Shown here: piece after piece, positions 50,496 to 60,100 of the stretch | Layout: every line of letters begins with the position of its first letter | Numbering within the stretch: position 1 is the first letter of the stretch | Origin: Serinus canaria | Taxonomy: Eukaryota; Chordata; Aves; Passeriformes; Fringillidae | Reading direction: 5' to 3' | Assembly: GCF_022539315.1 (NCBI RefSeq) | Contig: NC_066315.1 | Location: 23,225,649 to 23,289,648 of the forward strand | Length of the DNA stretch: 64,000 nucleotides | The notes under the pieces: model-generated | What the model saw: the letters and a program-made list of their open reading frames with translations, nothing else | Databases searched by the model: none | What the model was told of the DNA's origin: nothing | Translations under genes and position numbers: made by a program

Positions 50496-51374
50496 GGTTT
50501 ATTCAAGCTTTTCAAGCTGTTTTCTATAAGAAAGGAATTGTTTTTAGAAGTATACACTGCATATATAAAACATAGCACTTTACTACACTAAGTACATGTG
50601 CAGGCTTTTGCTCTCAATTATCTGAGTCCAGAAGATTTTTTTCAAATTTCTTTACTTCAGAAAACATGATAGAAAATTACTTCCCTCCTGAAATCTATTC
50701 AGTGAAAAAGAAACACTGCCATTTACCATCTCTGGCTGGCTGGTTTTGACCATCTTGGCTGTAATATAGGCAAATTATTCTGCAATAAAGGAAGAGGATT
50801 TTTGTTGGGTTTTAATCCTTCTCCATGATGCTGAGACAAAGTGGGTTTAACAATCTAGGCCTGTATAGAACCTTCTCATGATTTATATTGTGGCTTCTTT
50901 AACAGCTATACAATTCCTACTCTGCCATCATTTCTCCCCTATGATAGCAGTTTTCCTCAGGTCTGCCAGTAACATACTGCCATTTTTTGTTCCAGTCTTT
51001 AAAATAGCTATCATCCTAGTAATACTGAAGAGTGTATAGTCACATAGAGTAGGAGAGTAAGGAAAGATGTTTGCTTTTCAGAGATTTTTCTTCTTCAGAG
51101 GAAGTGGCTTTTTTCCACTGAGAAAATTCTGCAATGATAAAGCACCCACCACTTACAATCTCTGATAAGAAGTAAGAAAACTTTAAAGAAGAATGAAAAA
51201 GCATTAGCAGAAAGATTCCTATCAATTTTCCAGGGAAAGATTAAAATCAAGGATGGAAACACTGAAAACATGATTCTGCTTTTCTGAAGATTAAAATTTA
51301 AGAAACATACCTTATCCATAAGGTATTTTAAAGGCTGCACAACGACAAAACAACAATCTTACTTACATACTTTT
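50496..51374. other. no gene seen
   Basis: AT-rich DNA without recognised features. Confidence 0.5.
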
Positions 51375-51535
51375 CTTTATATACAATTGCACTTTTACTT
51401 TATATACAATTGTATATTTATTTATTTTTGTATAAAATATTTTGTATTTTGTATTTTTTTTAATTTATATATTTTTATTTATATAAAAGATATATTATTT
51501 ATATCTTTTACTTTATATACAATTGCACTTTTTAC
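51375..51535. repeat. AT-rich repeat cluster
   Basis: CTTTATATACAATTG occurs at 51375, 51398 and 51511, the first two with a 23-base period. The DNA between is nearly pure A/T with TATAAAA/TTTTATA inverted blocks. Confidence 0.85.
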
Positions 51536-54040
51536 ATTCCTTTCTAGGCTAACATCAATGATCACACTGACAAGATACATATTTTTCTGTATCTTACAAA
51601 GTTCAAATAAAAGACACTAGAGTCAAAGAACAACTTTTTTGGAGGAATCTTTAGAAAACACTGCATTCTCTCTCCATCTTACAGCATGCTACTTACAGAG
51701 TTAGATCAGGTCACACAGGCAACAACTGAAAATTTGCAAGGGTGATTATAGCACAGATTCTCTGTTGCCTCACATAGCCATTCTCATTCTTCATATAAAT
51801 AAGAAATCCTCCTTTCCTTGCCCAGGCTGGACAACTGCAGTTCTCTTACCATCTCCACATTTGTCAAGTGCTCCAGCTTCCTGAATGTGTCTCAGTGGTC
51901 CTACAATGAACTTTCATTTTATCAATATCTCAGCTTCACATAGAGATAGTCTCAAAGCACATTCCCATTATCAGGATGGCCTGAACAGCATTCAGTGGAA
52001 AATCAGGCAGGATATATGAGCATCTAAAGAGATGTGTATTTTCACTTTAAAATCAAAAGCATCAAATGGGTTTTTTCTTACTGAGAAAGGTCATGCCTGC
52101 TTTGAAACATACTGTAAATTTTATATCTCATATGTACAGTAATTAGTTGGAATATAATATCACATGAATTATTTCCCAAAGGATTCCATACTCTGATTTA
52201 CTGCTGTCAAATACAATGAGCCTTACCTTTCTAGTAACCAATGGTCACTCATTTTTTTCCAGTTAAAAGCTGCTATTGCTCTATTTTGCTTTTGTAAAAT
52301 TTCTGCTTTCCCATACACACTAATAAAAAAGAAGTTAGGATTTTTTGTTTCATTCTCTGCATTCATAAACAGAGAGAAAATATATATTCCTTAACAAAAA
52401 CTCCGGGTTGGGATAAATGGTATACAAATATTGTAATTATTTGTAATTTATCATGCATTTAAATTATAACTTCTAATAATTAAGCCATCTTTCAAATATA
52501 CCTCCAATTATTATCCTAATGATTTATTATATTAATCCTCTTCCAGTAGTAAAAAGGAAGGAATTGCTGTTCTAGTCTGGCATGTTTCATTCCAATTTTT
52601 ACTTCCCATAAATGTGTTACAGTTCTTCCGCTGGCAGTCACAGAAACTCTCTATAAAAGCAGCATTTACTGCAGTTTCTCTCAGAGCCAAGGAATACATA
52701 TGAAGCTTGACATTCTGAAGTATCTGTTTTCAAGCATTGATCTACAGGAGTTATTAGAATTATTGCTCTTACAATTTTACACTGTCTTAAAAGTGCAGCT
52801 TATGGCAATTTTTATGTGTTCACTATAAAGGAAAAAAATGGCATTGCATAAAATGAATGTTGAAAGGGACAAAAAGTCTTCACACAGTCACTGTAGGGTC
52901 TCTAGGATGTCGACCTTTTTGGTTGCTGGTAAACATCATTATGAGAAATAAAACCAGTCTCAGAACTCCTGAAAGCCCTTCTCAACTTAATTATGTAAAT
53001 TTAGAAAACTTGATATTTTAAAAGCAATTACTTCCATTAACTCCTGAGGGATGTGCATCATTTTTTCTTGTATCATTTTTCCCTTTAAACAGTATCAGCT
53101 AGACAATAAAAAAATCCTATTTTTGCACTCTGATTTTCTGCTGCAAAGAAAGATCAGCCTTCTAATCATTACACTTTTTGAATCATAAATAAGAAAAAAA
53201 TTAAACTCAAGTTCTTACTAAAAGACAAAAGATCAAAACTTATCTCAACATTTCTCTTTTACAGGAGTCAGGATCAAGGCTCTATGGCAACCATGCTCTT
53301 CCCAGACACTCCTAATAAGCAGAAATTGTGAAAAACACAACTGTGGAACTAAATATTCAGTAACAATAGTAAACTGGAAAAACTGCATATACACGAAATC
53401 CTGGATTAGACTTTTTCCTAGATTTCTGACCAAAGATAAATGGCTTAAGATTATAAACAGTAGCCTAAAAAGGAGGAGGAAACAAAGGAACTGAAACTTG
53501 CTTTTAGGAAGACTAAGCAAAAAGATCAGAAGATGAGTGATGTATGATCAGAAGAAAAGTGCATGTATGTATATATTTGGAGGCCTTGCAATTTAACAGT
53601 AGGAACAAATGCATCCAAAAAACAAAATTAGCCTTCTCTATATTTTAGGGATATCATGTTACTTATTTGTTCAGGATAAGAACCCTCCTAGAGTAGTCTG
53701 ATCAGCCACAAAGGCTATTGTAGCCTTTAGTGAAACTGCCCCCAAGATACTGTAGGTAACAGACCCAGTTTTCTTACATCTCTTTCAGTCATTCATAATA
53801 GTCTGAGCCATCACTGATTCCACTGGAATCCTCAGCAGAAGCACGGCAACACATCTCTACAGGTCAGTTACCTTCACATTTGACAAGGTCAAGGACAGCC
53901 ACTGCAGACCATTCCAGTACCAATGTCAGAACTTTTTCTTACAGATGTTTATTTAGGGGGAAAAATATTTTTAAACTTTTTCAAAACAATATAACATTTT
54001 AAAATTACATAATCTGGCCAAGGAATTTTCACACAATGAA
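51536..54040. other. no supported gene
   Basis: AT-rich DNA. A 91-codon minus frame (53245-53520) is rich in F and L and has no recognised motif. Confidence 0.5.
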
Positions 54041-54071
54041 ATGAGTAGAGAACAATAGGTTCTCTACTCAT
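54041..54071. repeat. perfect hairpin, 13-bp arms
   Basis: ATGAGTAGAGAAC and GTTCTCTACTCAT are exact reverse complements around a 5-base loop. Confidence 0.88.
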
Positions 54072-54235
54072 GAATAATAGCTATACCAATTTAAGCTACA
54101 GGACATATTTTCATTTTGGCTTCAAATTTCCTTTTAATTAGGACAAAATTGCCATTTCTATAAATTTCAGTTATAATCAAGCTTTTCCAGTCCTTTGATC
54201 CAGCTGCCTAATGTACTTTACAGAGAACTGAAGGG

Positions 54236-54241
54236 TTTATT
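54236..54241 (-). terminator. polyadenylation signal after candidate gene
   Basis: AATAAA on the minus strand lies about 87 bases after the TAA stop of the 54328-54543 frame, a normal distance for a short 3' UTR. Confidence 0.4.
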
Positions 54242-54327
54242 GTGATATATTTAATGTAGACTTCTAGCTGTATGAGATGAACTATTTTATCACTGGAGCT
54301 TCTGGACAAAGGAAAAAGGATTTGCAG

Positions 54328-54543
54328 TTAGGGAAGAACAAGTCTATCCACAATCCTTTCAGTACAATCAATGGATGGAATTTTTTCCTTGATACCTGTA
54401 AGATTTCTTTCAATGTGTGCATTAGATAAGGTTAAAATACCGGTCACACAACCAGAGATAGCATTTCTCAGTTGCTCTCTTTGAAAAATGCCTGGAGAAA
54501 CTCCATACAGCCACTTACTTTCTGCTCCAAGTGACCAAAACAT
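54328..54543 (-). CDS. candidate terminal exon, unknown gene
   Basis: A 71-codon frame follows a TTTCTAGAG acceptor-like end and closes with TAA. It begins MFWSLGAESKWLYGV and ends RIVDRLVLP, with natural-looking alternation of hydrophobic and polar residues. It joins in phase 0 to the donor of 54621-54828 across a 77-base intron, which is short but within the range seen in birds. An AATAAA follows. I do not recognise the protein. The weakest point is the acceptor, whose tract is mediocre. It could instead be a relic of a once longer gene. Confidence 0.4.
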   Translation of the reverse strand: MFWSLGAESKWLYGVSPGIFQREQLRNAISGCVTGILTLSNAHIERNLTGIKEKIPSIDCTERIVDRLVLP

Positions 54544-54620
54544 CTCTAGAAATGGTCTTTAAAAAGCCACTTGGTTTTCACTGCAAACAGGCAACCTCAG
54601 GCAGTGGATATGTCACCTAC

Positions 54621-54828
54621 CAGTTCTAATCTGCTCAAAAACATTTGTGCTCTCCTCAATTGATCACAAAGGTTTTTAGATAACAACCCAAGAAAGTGAA
54701 AACCAGTATTGTTTTTCTCCACATTGCTGTTACTACACAAATAAAGAAAGGACTCTATCCAATTTTCCAGAGTATTTTTAATTTTCACATCATCCATGGT
54801 AATGTTTTTCCAAATGTTTTCCAAGAAA
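54621..54828 (-). CDS. candidate internal exon, unknown gene
   Basis: After a TCTAAC branch-point-like element and the acceptor ATCCTATGAG, 208 bases stay open and end at the donor CTG|GTAGGT. The protein reads FLENIWKNITMDDVKIKNTL, then ENWIESFLYLC, and later LSKNLCDQLRRAQMFLSRLE. It appears mostly helical with several charged heptad-like stretches. The first base completes the AG left by the 55110-55210 exon, and the donor is in phase 0. The coding character is the strongest in the window. Coding-like codons also continue upstream in other frames, so a frameshifted pseudogene is a live alternative. Confidence 0.45.
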
Positions 54829-54899
54829 CTCATAGGATGAGTAGTGTTAGATGATGCTGCTAGCTTCTTTGGTCTTCAGGAATTGCTTCAGGCCACGCT

Positions 54900-55050
54900 C
54901 GTGATCAATCTCCAAAGAACACACAATGGCTGTTGTCTATTTTGACATCCACTCTGGCACATGCCAAATTGCTCTTCGTGTGATTCTGCACCACCACTAC
55001 TCTATTATCTTCTTTCTGGAGCCAAAGTAGGCACCAGTCTGAATACAGCC
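54900..55050 (-). pseudogene. coding-like frame in the intron, possible decayed exon
   Basis: Following an ATTCAG acceptor at about 55050, one frame reads WCLLWLQKEDNRVVVVQNHT, then KSNLACARVDVKIDNSHCVF and FGD to a stop. A second frame continues with DHERGLKQFLKTKEASSI. The switch of frame with sustained protein-like content suggests coding DNA with a frameshift. Its phase does not fit the exon at 55110-55210. It may be a damaged exon of the same gene. Confidence 0.3.
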
Positions 55051-55109
55051 CACACAGAAAATCTGATAGCTAGAAGTCATTAGAGATCTAATAGCTAGAA
55101 ATCACTCAC

Positions 55110-55210
55110 CTTAGAGAAGCAAAGTATTCTTCATGAGTGTCGATCAGCTGACTGCCTTGGGGACGAGAAACTGCATAAAGCCTCACAGGACTCTTTTTCA
55201 ATGGTTCTTC
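55110..55210 (-). CDS. candidate internal exon, unknown gene
   Basis: The acceptor TTATCTTACCTCCACAG and the consensus donor CTAAG|GTGAGT enclose 101 bases. In frame 0 they encode EEPLKKSPVRLYAVSRPQGS and then QLIDTHEEYFASL plus AG. One frame has no stop, and one other reaches a TGA within the exon. The product is not recognised. The exit phase fits the T that opens 54621-54828. Of the minus-strand set this exon has the best combination of splice sites and protein-like content. Confidence 0.48.
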
Positions 55211-56000
55211 CTGTGGAGGTAAGATAAAGAAAAGCCACACAGTGCAACCAAGTTAGATGAAAAAACAATATACTGAGGCTTATTTTTTTTTCACTTTGGC
55301 TGCAGATTAAAAAAAAAGAAAAAACTCTAACTAAAATAAGAAAAAGCAAACAAATATTTTTTAAACAGCTAAAAATGATCTTACAAATTAGTAGTAGCCT
55401 AAAGTGTTAAGAAGTTAATTTGTACTTCAAACTTGAAAGCGCAACACATGACTGTTTGATCTTACTATGGAGCCAAATTAAAGTTTCAAAGCATCATTTT
55501 AGAGAAATGTAAAACAGAATCTCCCACCCTCAAAGGAGGAACAGCTAATATGAATTGAATCTTCTGCTAAACTTCCCCAGTTCTGCATGACCTCAGTCTC
55601 AGAATATTCAGCTTCATGTACTCTTTTCTGAGAACAAGTATAAATTATAGCCTCTAAAATGCCATCCAGAATTTTCCATTAATATTTTCCCCCAGACACT
55701 CCCCACTTATGCCTTATAAATAAGGGTCTACATAAGAGTTTAAGAAGGAGTCCTGTAAGGACAGCATCTAGGTTTTTCCCACAGCAATATCATTCCAAAG
55801 GAGGTTTTGTCAATAAAAATGGGATATCACAACACCTGATTCTGGTTCACTTTGTTTCATGGTTACTAAGAAATAATACATTCTATTTTGAAAAGGTTAA
55901 CTATTTTACAAAATCTTATTATGGCAATAAGATAAAAAAATTTATAATTGTGAAAAGCATGCCTTTTCAGAGATCCTCTTTACTTAATAGAAGTTACTAT

Positions 56001-56037
56001 TTACTTCAGTAATTGAAAATTACTGAAGTAATTTTCA
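56001..56037. repeat. overlapping inverted repeats
   Basis: TTACTTCAGTAATT (56001-56014) pairs with AATTACTGAAGTAA (56018-56031). A second hairpin, TGAAAATTACT (56014-56024) with AGTAATTTTCA (56027-56037), shares its middle arm. The DNA can fold in two exclusive ways. Confidence 0.85.
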
Positions 56038-56190
56038 GTGTATTTCAATTGAGTTTCACCATAATGCGTCATTTCTTGGGCTTTTAAATAAAGTTGGTTG
56101 TACAAAAAGCCCATGTTTTCTAATTTTCCAGCATGGACACACAGCTCAGGAAATGACATCACTCTCCTAGTGCTAAAAATCAGATTGGAA
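56001..56190 (-). CDS. coding-like frame, possible exon
   Basis: After a CTGATTTTTAG acceptor, the minus frame reads STRRVMSFPELCVHAGKLEN followed by MGFLYNQLYLKAQEMTHYGE and continues to a stop at 56001. Internal GAA|GTAAAT and TCA|GTAATT donors exist near the end. The amino-acid content looks natural. Its phase cannot be joined to the 48-bp exon at 56503-56550 with the best acceptor, nor to the 55110 exon, so it is not part of a complete model. Confidence 0.3.
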
Positions 56191-56502
56191 GTCCTAAATC
56201 TCAGCACACTTTCTCAGCCAGTGACGCAAGCAGCCTGCTCAAGTGAATGAAACCTTTGTCCTATTCAGTGAAACTTGGATTTTTGTGCCTTTTTTAAGAG
56301 CTCTACAAAATCTACCTGTTGAATATATTCATGAATTAAGTTTCATAAGGTAAAAATCTCAAAAGTGACAAAAGAGGTTTCGGAATGGGATTCAGGCCTT
56401 TCAGGTTTAACTTCTGGCAATGTTCCTTCTGGCATTGATTTTTAAATAGCAACTGATTTTTACTTTTAAAAAAAATCCCATGTTCGTAATATGATCCCTT
56501 AC

Positions 56503-56550
56503 CTTGTAATAATTGCCAACAATCATGCAGATTCAGAACAGAAAATAGCA
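56503..56550 (-). CDS. candidate 48-bp exon
   Basis: An excellent acceptor (TTCTTTTTGGTGTTACTGCAG) and the donor CAAG|GTAAGG enclose 48 bases. Only one frame is open: two completing bases, then LFSVLNLHDCWQLLQ and one leftover base. The length is a multiple of three, so skipping keeps the frame. Joined directly to 55110-55210 it would meet a stop near that exon's end, so at least one intervening exon would be required. Confidence 0.38.
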
Positions 56551-57725
56551 CTGCAGTAACACCAAAAAGAACACCAAGAAGCCATTTCTTTCCCCAAGTG
56601 TTATATCAACAATTTAGGAAACGCTTTAGCCAAAGATCAATACACCCCAGCACAGTAATCTAAATGTAGCTATCTATATATTAATATAGTTAATGGAGAT
56701 CAAAATTATGGTCCAATCCAGGTAATTATCCCGTATATGTTTACTTTAGGGTAAGCTGATTCACTTCCAGTCTCTGTTCACTGTTTTGCAACTCATGCAT
56801 GACACGAGGAGAGGCCTTAAGCTATGATCCCACCAAAACAGCACCTGATACCACCTGTTTCTTCTCTTTCATTTCTTCCACAAGTCTTTTTCTTTTTTTT
56901 TTCTTTTTCTTTTTTTTCTTTTTTTGTTTCCCCAAATGGCATGAAGCCAAGTTATAAATAATACTCATGACACTGAATTCTCACACTGTTAAGCCAGGTC
57001 AATGAATTTAGACTAAAAAACATAAAAAGCCCAGTGGTAACCCCTCAAGAGCATAGAATCAACCTGTTAATTTTCTTGAAGTAGCAGATATATACATTCA
57101 TCAGTCTTTGTCCTTCCCCTACTGAGGCATAAAAAACTTAATTCACTACACCCAGAGCACATCAGATAGAACACTGATGAAAATCACCACAAATTTTTAA
57201 TCAACAGTGAGTGCCATGAGGTCTCCTCATGTTTGTAAATGTTCAGCGTGCTTCAGCAATACAAAGTCAGTCTTAACAAGAGCTAAACTTGTGCCATTAC
57301 AGGAATATGAAGTACCATGCATCACTTCTAGCTCCACAGCAGTTGAAGAGCTTGTGGAGAACCACTTCAGAGCTTAGATACTGCCATTTCTTGGACCATG
57401 CAGTGAACATGAGGTCATGCAATATTCTGGAACAAAATGATTGAGGCTACTCTTTAGCAAATATAAATCAAGTTCTGGCACTGTTTTGTTCTCTCCCTTC
57501 AGAGTTCTCTCCCTTCTAATGTCCTGCACAGAAGTTTAGAAGTTAAGCAGTATTGCTTATTTCTCTACACCAAGAATGCTTTTTTTTTCTGTCTTGGCAT
57601 CAGAACTTGTTCATGACAACCCAGCTACACATCAGCCGCACTTCTACAGAACTGTTGCAATTTACACCTCCAAAGGAAGAGTGAGTGGAAAATTACTCAC
57701 TCACTGAGGCCAGTGAAAGAAGCAG
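56551..57725. other. no gene seen; pyrimidine tract
   Basis: A 49-base T-rich tract with scattered C (56885-56933) and a 16-base duplication of GTTCTCTCCCTTC (57488-57517) are the only structures seen. Confidence 0.5.
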
Positions 57726-58449
57726 TTTTTCTAATGACTAGCTTTTTTTTTCCTCCCCTACAGCAAACTTCCCAGGCTTTAAATTTACCTGTGCAAATAG
57801 TCCAGTAAGTGTTTTAGTTTGTTTACACTGAAGTATAACCGCCACAAAGAGATAAACAATACAGATTGGCCCTGGATAATCATGGATCTGCCATTTCCAG
57901 TGCTGATCACAGCAGAGGGGTGGTCACAGCAGTTGTGTCAGAATTCTGCTCATCTCTATCATAAAAATACAAAACTGGCCCATGCCAATGGAGGAGAGAA
58001 GTTAGGAACTGTATAGAATTGCAAGGGTAAATATTTATTCATGCACATGAGGTGTACCAGCCAACACGGGGCTCTATGAATGTGGCTTTATACAGGTTCT
58101 TTTAGCCTTCATACATTCAGGTACAACACAATTTGAATAATCACTGACACCCACGCTGCTGATTAGAAATCATAGTAAAACTTTGCAAAGCAGACATATT
58201 TTTCCAGGATTCTTGCTGCTTGTCTGCTGATCCAGATGTCCCTGGAGTCAGTCTTGCCATTAATCTATGATACAAGATGACACTGAGAGGGTTTCACAGA
58301 CGTGTCACAGAGGCTGGGATGCTGGTGGTTATCTTGCTTGTCCAGGCATATCTTTTATCCTTCACAGACAGCTCCAAGCTTCCCAGAAGCAAAGGCATTT
58401 ACTGCTAGGGCTAGGTAGTGCTTTAGTTTGTTTTACTGAAGCATGAACA
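57726..58449 (-). mobile_element. LTR-like sequence with a repeated 5' end
   Basis: On the minus strand, 58449 downwards starts TGTTCATGCTTCAG and carries an AATAAA signal at 58034-58039 inside a retroviral-like R region (CAGCCACATT-type context before it). At 57835 downwards the first 90 or so bases recur in diverged form: CTTCAGTGTAAACAAACTAA against CTTCAGTAAAACAAACTAAA, with matching later blocks. This suggests one LTR followed directly by the start of a second copy. No TG...CA pair or target duplication can be fixed, so the family is unknown. Confidence 0.4.
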
Positions 58450-58589
58450 ATACTACAGCATCCAGTAACATAGGACTATTCCACTGCATTACAGTATATA
58501 ATGTACACATGAACCAACATATATATTAACTAAATTTCACACTGGAAAGACTGCCATACAATTATTAGGGAAGGGAATTTTTCTAACGA

Positions 58590-59010
58590 TTCCCCGATGT
58601 GTTGCAGCTGTAGATGGGCAGTGGAAAGGCACTCGGGCTCCTCACCGCCCCTCTTGCAGAGAGATTGTCTGGTTTGTCCTCTTCCCTTGCGCCAGCACAG
58701 AAGAGAGGCCCCGTGTGTCACCCCTTTGCCCGGTTAGACCGTCCTGCTGAAGCAGCACACACCTTTACACGAACCCATCAAACCCCATGGAGGATCTGCT
58801 TTCACCTCACGGACTACGAGCACTGAGCACAAACCTTCGGAGCCTGTGAATCTAAAATCCCCCGCGGGTGTCCGACGGTGGCGGCGCTGCAGGGGCAGGC
58901 CCGGCCCGGGCCCTCGGGCCGCCTCAGGCGGGACCCGCCGAGAGGCGCGGCCTCATTCCAGAACCGTTTTACCCAGCAGTTCTTTTGTAGCTGAGCAAGT
59001 CGCCAAAAGA
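58590..59010. promoter_or_regulatory. CpG-rich island, candidate promoter
   Basis: This is the most CpG-dense part of the window, with a core at 58855-58970 (CCGCGGG, CGGCGCTGC, GCCCGGCCCGGGCC). Such islands mark vertebrate promoters, often bidirectional. On the minus strand a GAG|GTGAAA donor at about 58807 could end a non-coding first exon leading to the minus-strand candidate gene. On the + strand an ATG in a strong Kozak context follows at 59010. Confidence 0.6.
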
Positions 59011-59182
59011 TGGCAGCAGACGATAAAATATGCCTGAATTTTGGTCCCAGCTATTGCCTGCAAAGATTTGTTCCCCCGAAAGCCTTTTTCAGAGAGGCTT
59101 CGATCCACTGCAGCAAGCGGTGGGCTACAAACCGCTTGTGCTCAACTCACGTAGCTTTTAAGGCGTCGGGTTTATGGCAGCA
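59010..59182 (+). CDS. possible first coding exon beside the CpG island
   Basis: ATG with A at -3 and G at +4 opens a frame MAADDKICLNFGPSYCLQRF that continues to the donor CAG|GTAGAA at 59182. Without splicing the frame runs on into a CR1 tail and stops at 59339, so the unspliced reading is unlikely to be a gene. The protein is not recognised and no acceptor for a next exon was identified. Confidence 0.22.
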
Positions 59183-59300
59183 GGTAGAAAACAATTTGTT
59201 ATTTAAAGAATGTTTAAGTTTGGTGACAACAAAAGCTGGAGTCATGGCAGGGAGCAGGAGCCGGGAACGCAAGCTGGCCAGTTCCAGGGCGTGGGGCTTT

Positions 59301-59440
59301 GAAATCACCGAATTGTTTGGGCTGGAAGGGACCTTTTAAATGTCATCCAGCTCCAACCCCTCCACCATGGGCAGGGGCAGCTTCCACTGGAACAGGCTGC
59401 TCAAAGCCCCATCCAGCCCGGCCCTGAGCATCTGCTGGCA
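59301..59440 (-). mobile_element. CR1 3' tail
   Basis: GAATTGTTTGGGCTGGAAGG, CATCCAGCTCCAACCCCT and CTCAAAGCCCCATCCAGCCC are consecutive blocks of the avian CR1 3' region on the reverse strand. Similarity fades near 59440. The element lies about 290 bases from another CR1 in the same orientation. Confidence 0.88.
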
Positions 59441-59726
59441 TGGGACCTGGCAGCACTCAGCCCTGTCTTCACAGAAGGGCTAACAAGAAAAACAATAAAT
59501 CTCTCTCAGCAGGTAAACGACTGGATCTGCTGTAAAGTCCTCATGGGTACATCTACAGCGCCCAACCAGGCACTGATGCACAGTATTTTGTGGGTAAAGC
59601 AGGAGCAGCGTGGGGCTCCATGGGAAAGCGACCATAGCACATTCCCATGTCCTGATGCATACCCCAGTGGGTTAGGTCTGGCTGGATTTGCAGTGCACGC
59701 ATCATATTTTCACAGCAGTTCAGTCA

Positions 59727-60100
59727 TCATAGAATCACAGAATCACACAATGCCCTGAGCTGGAAGGGACCTCAGAGATCATCAGTTTCCAACCCCACCA
59801 CCATGGGGAGGTTGCTCAGAGCCCCATCCAACCTGGCCTTGAATACCTCCCATGGATGGGGCATCCACAACTTCTGTGGGCAGCCTGCTCCAGTACCTCA
59901 CTACTCTCACAGTAAAGATTTTTTTTCTAGTATCTAATCTAACCCTGCTGTCTTTCTGTTAGAAGGAATGCCTCTTGTCCTGTCACTACATGCTCTTGTG
60001 AAAAGTCCCTTTCCATCTCTCTTGTAGGGTCCCTTCAGGTACTGTAAAGCTGCAATAAGGTCATCCCAAGGCCTTTTCTTCTCCAGGCTGAAATAAATCC
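59727..60100 (-). mobile_element. CR1 LINE, 5'-truncated
   Basis: ATCATAGAATCACAGAATCA at the low end gives two copies of the 8-base CR1 tail repeat. It is followed by GCCCCATCCAACCTGGCCTT, GATGGGGCATCCACAACTTC, a CTAGTATCTAATCTAACCCT block and CTTTTCTTCTCCAGGCTGAA, all in CR1 order. It is truncated at about 60100. The frame is broken. Confidence 0.93.

Noticed and set aside
55110..56550. A complete joined gene model through 56503-56550, 56001-56190 and 55110-55210
   Set aside because: Phases do not agree at the best splice sites; a direct join of the 48-bp exon to 55110-55210 meets a stop.
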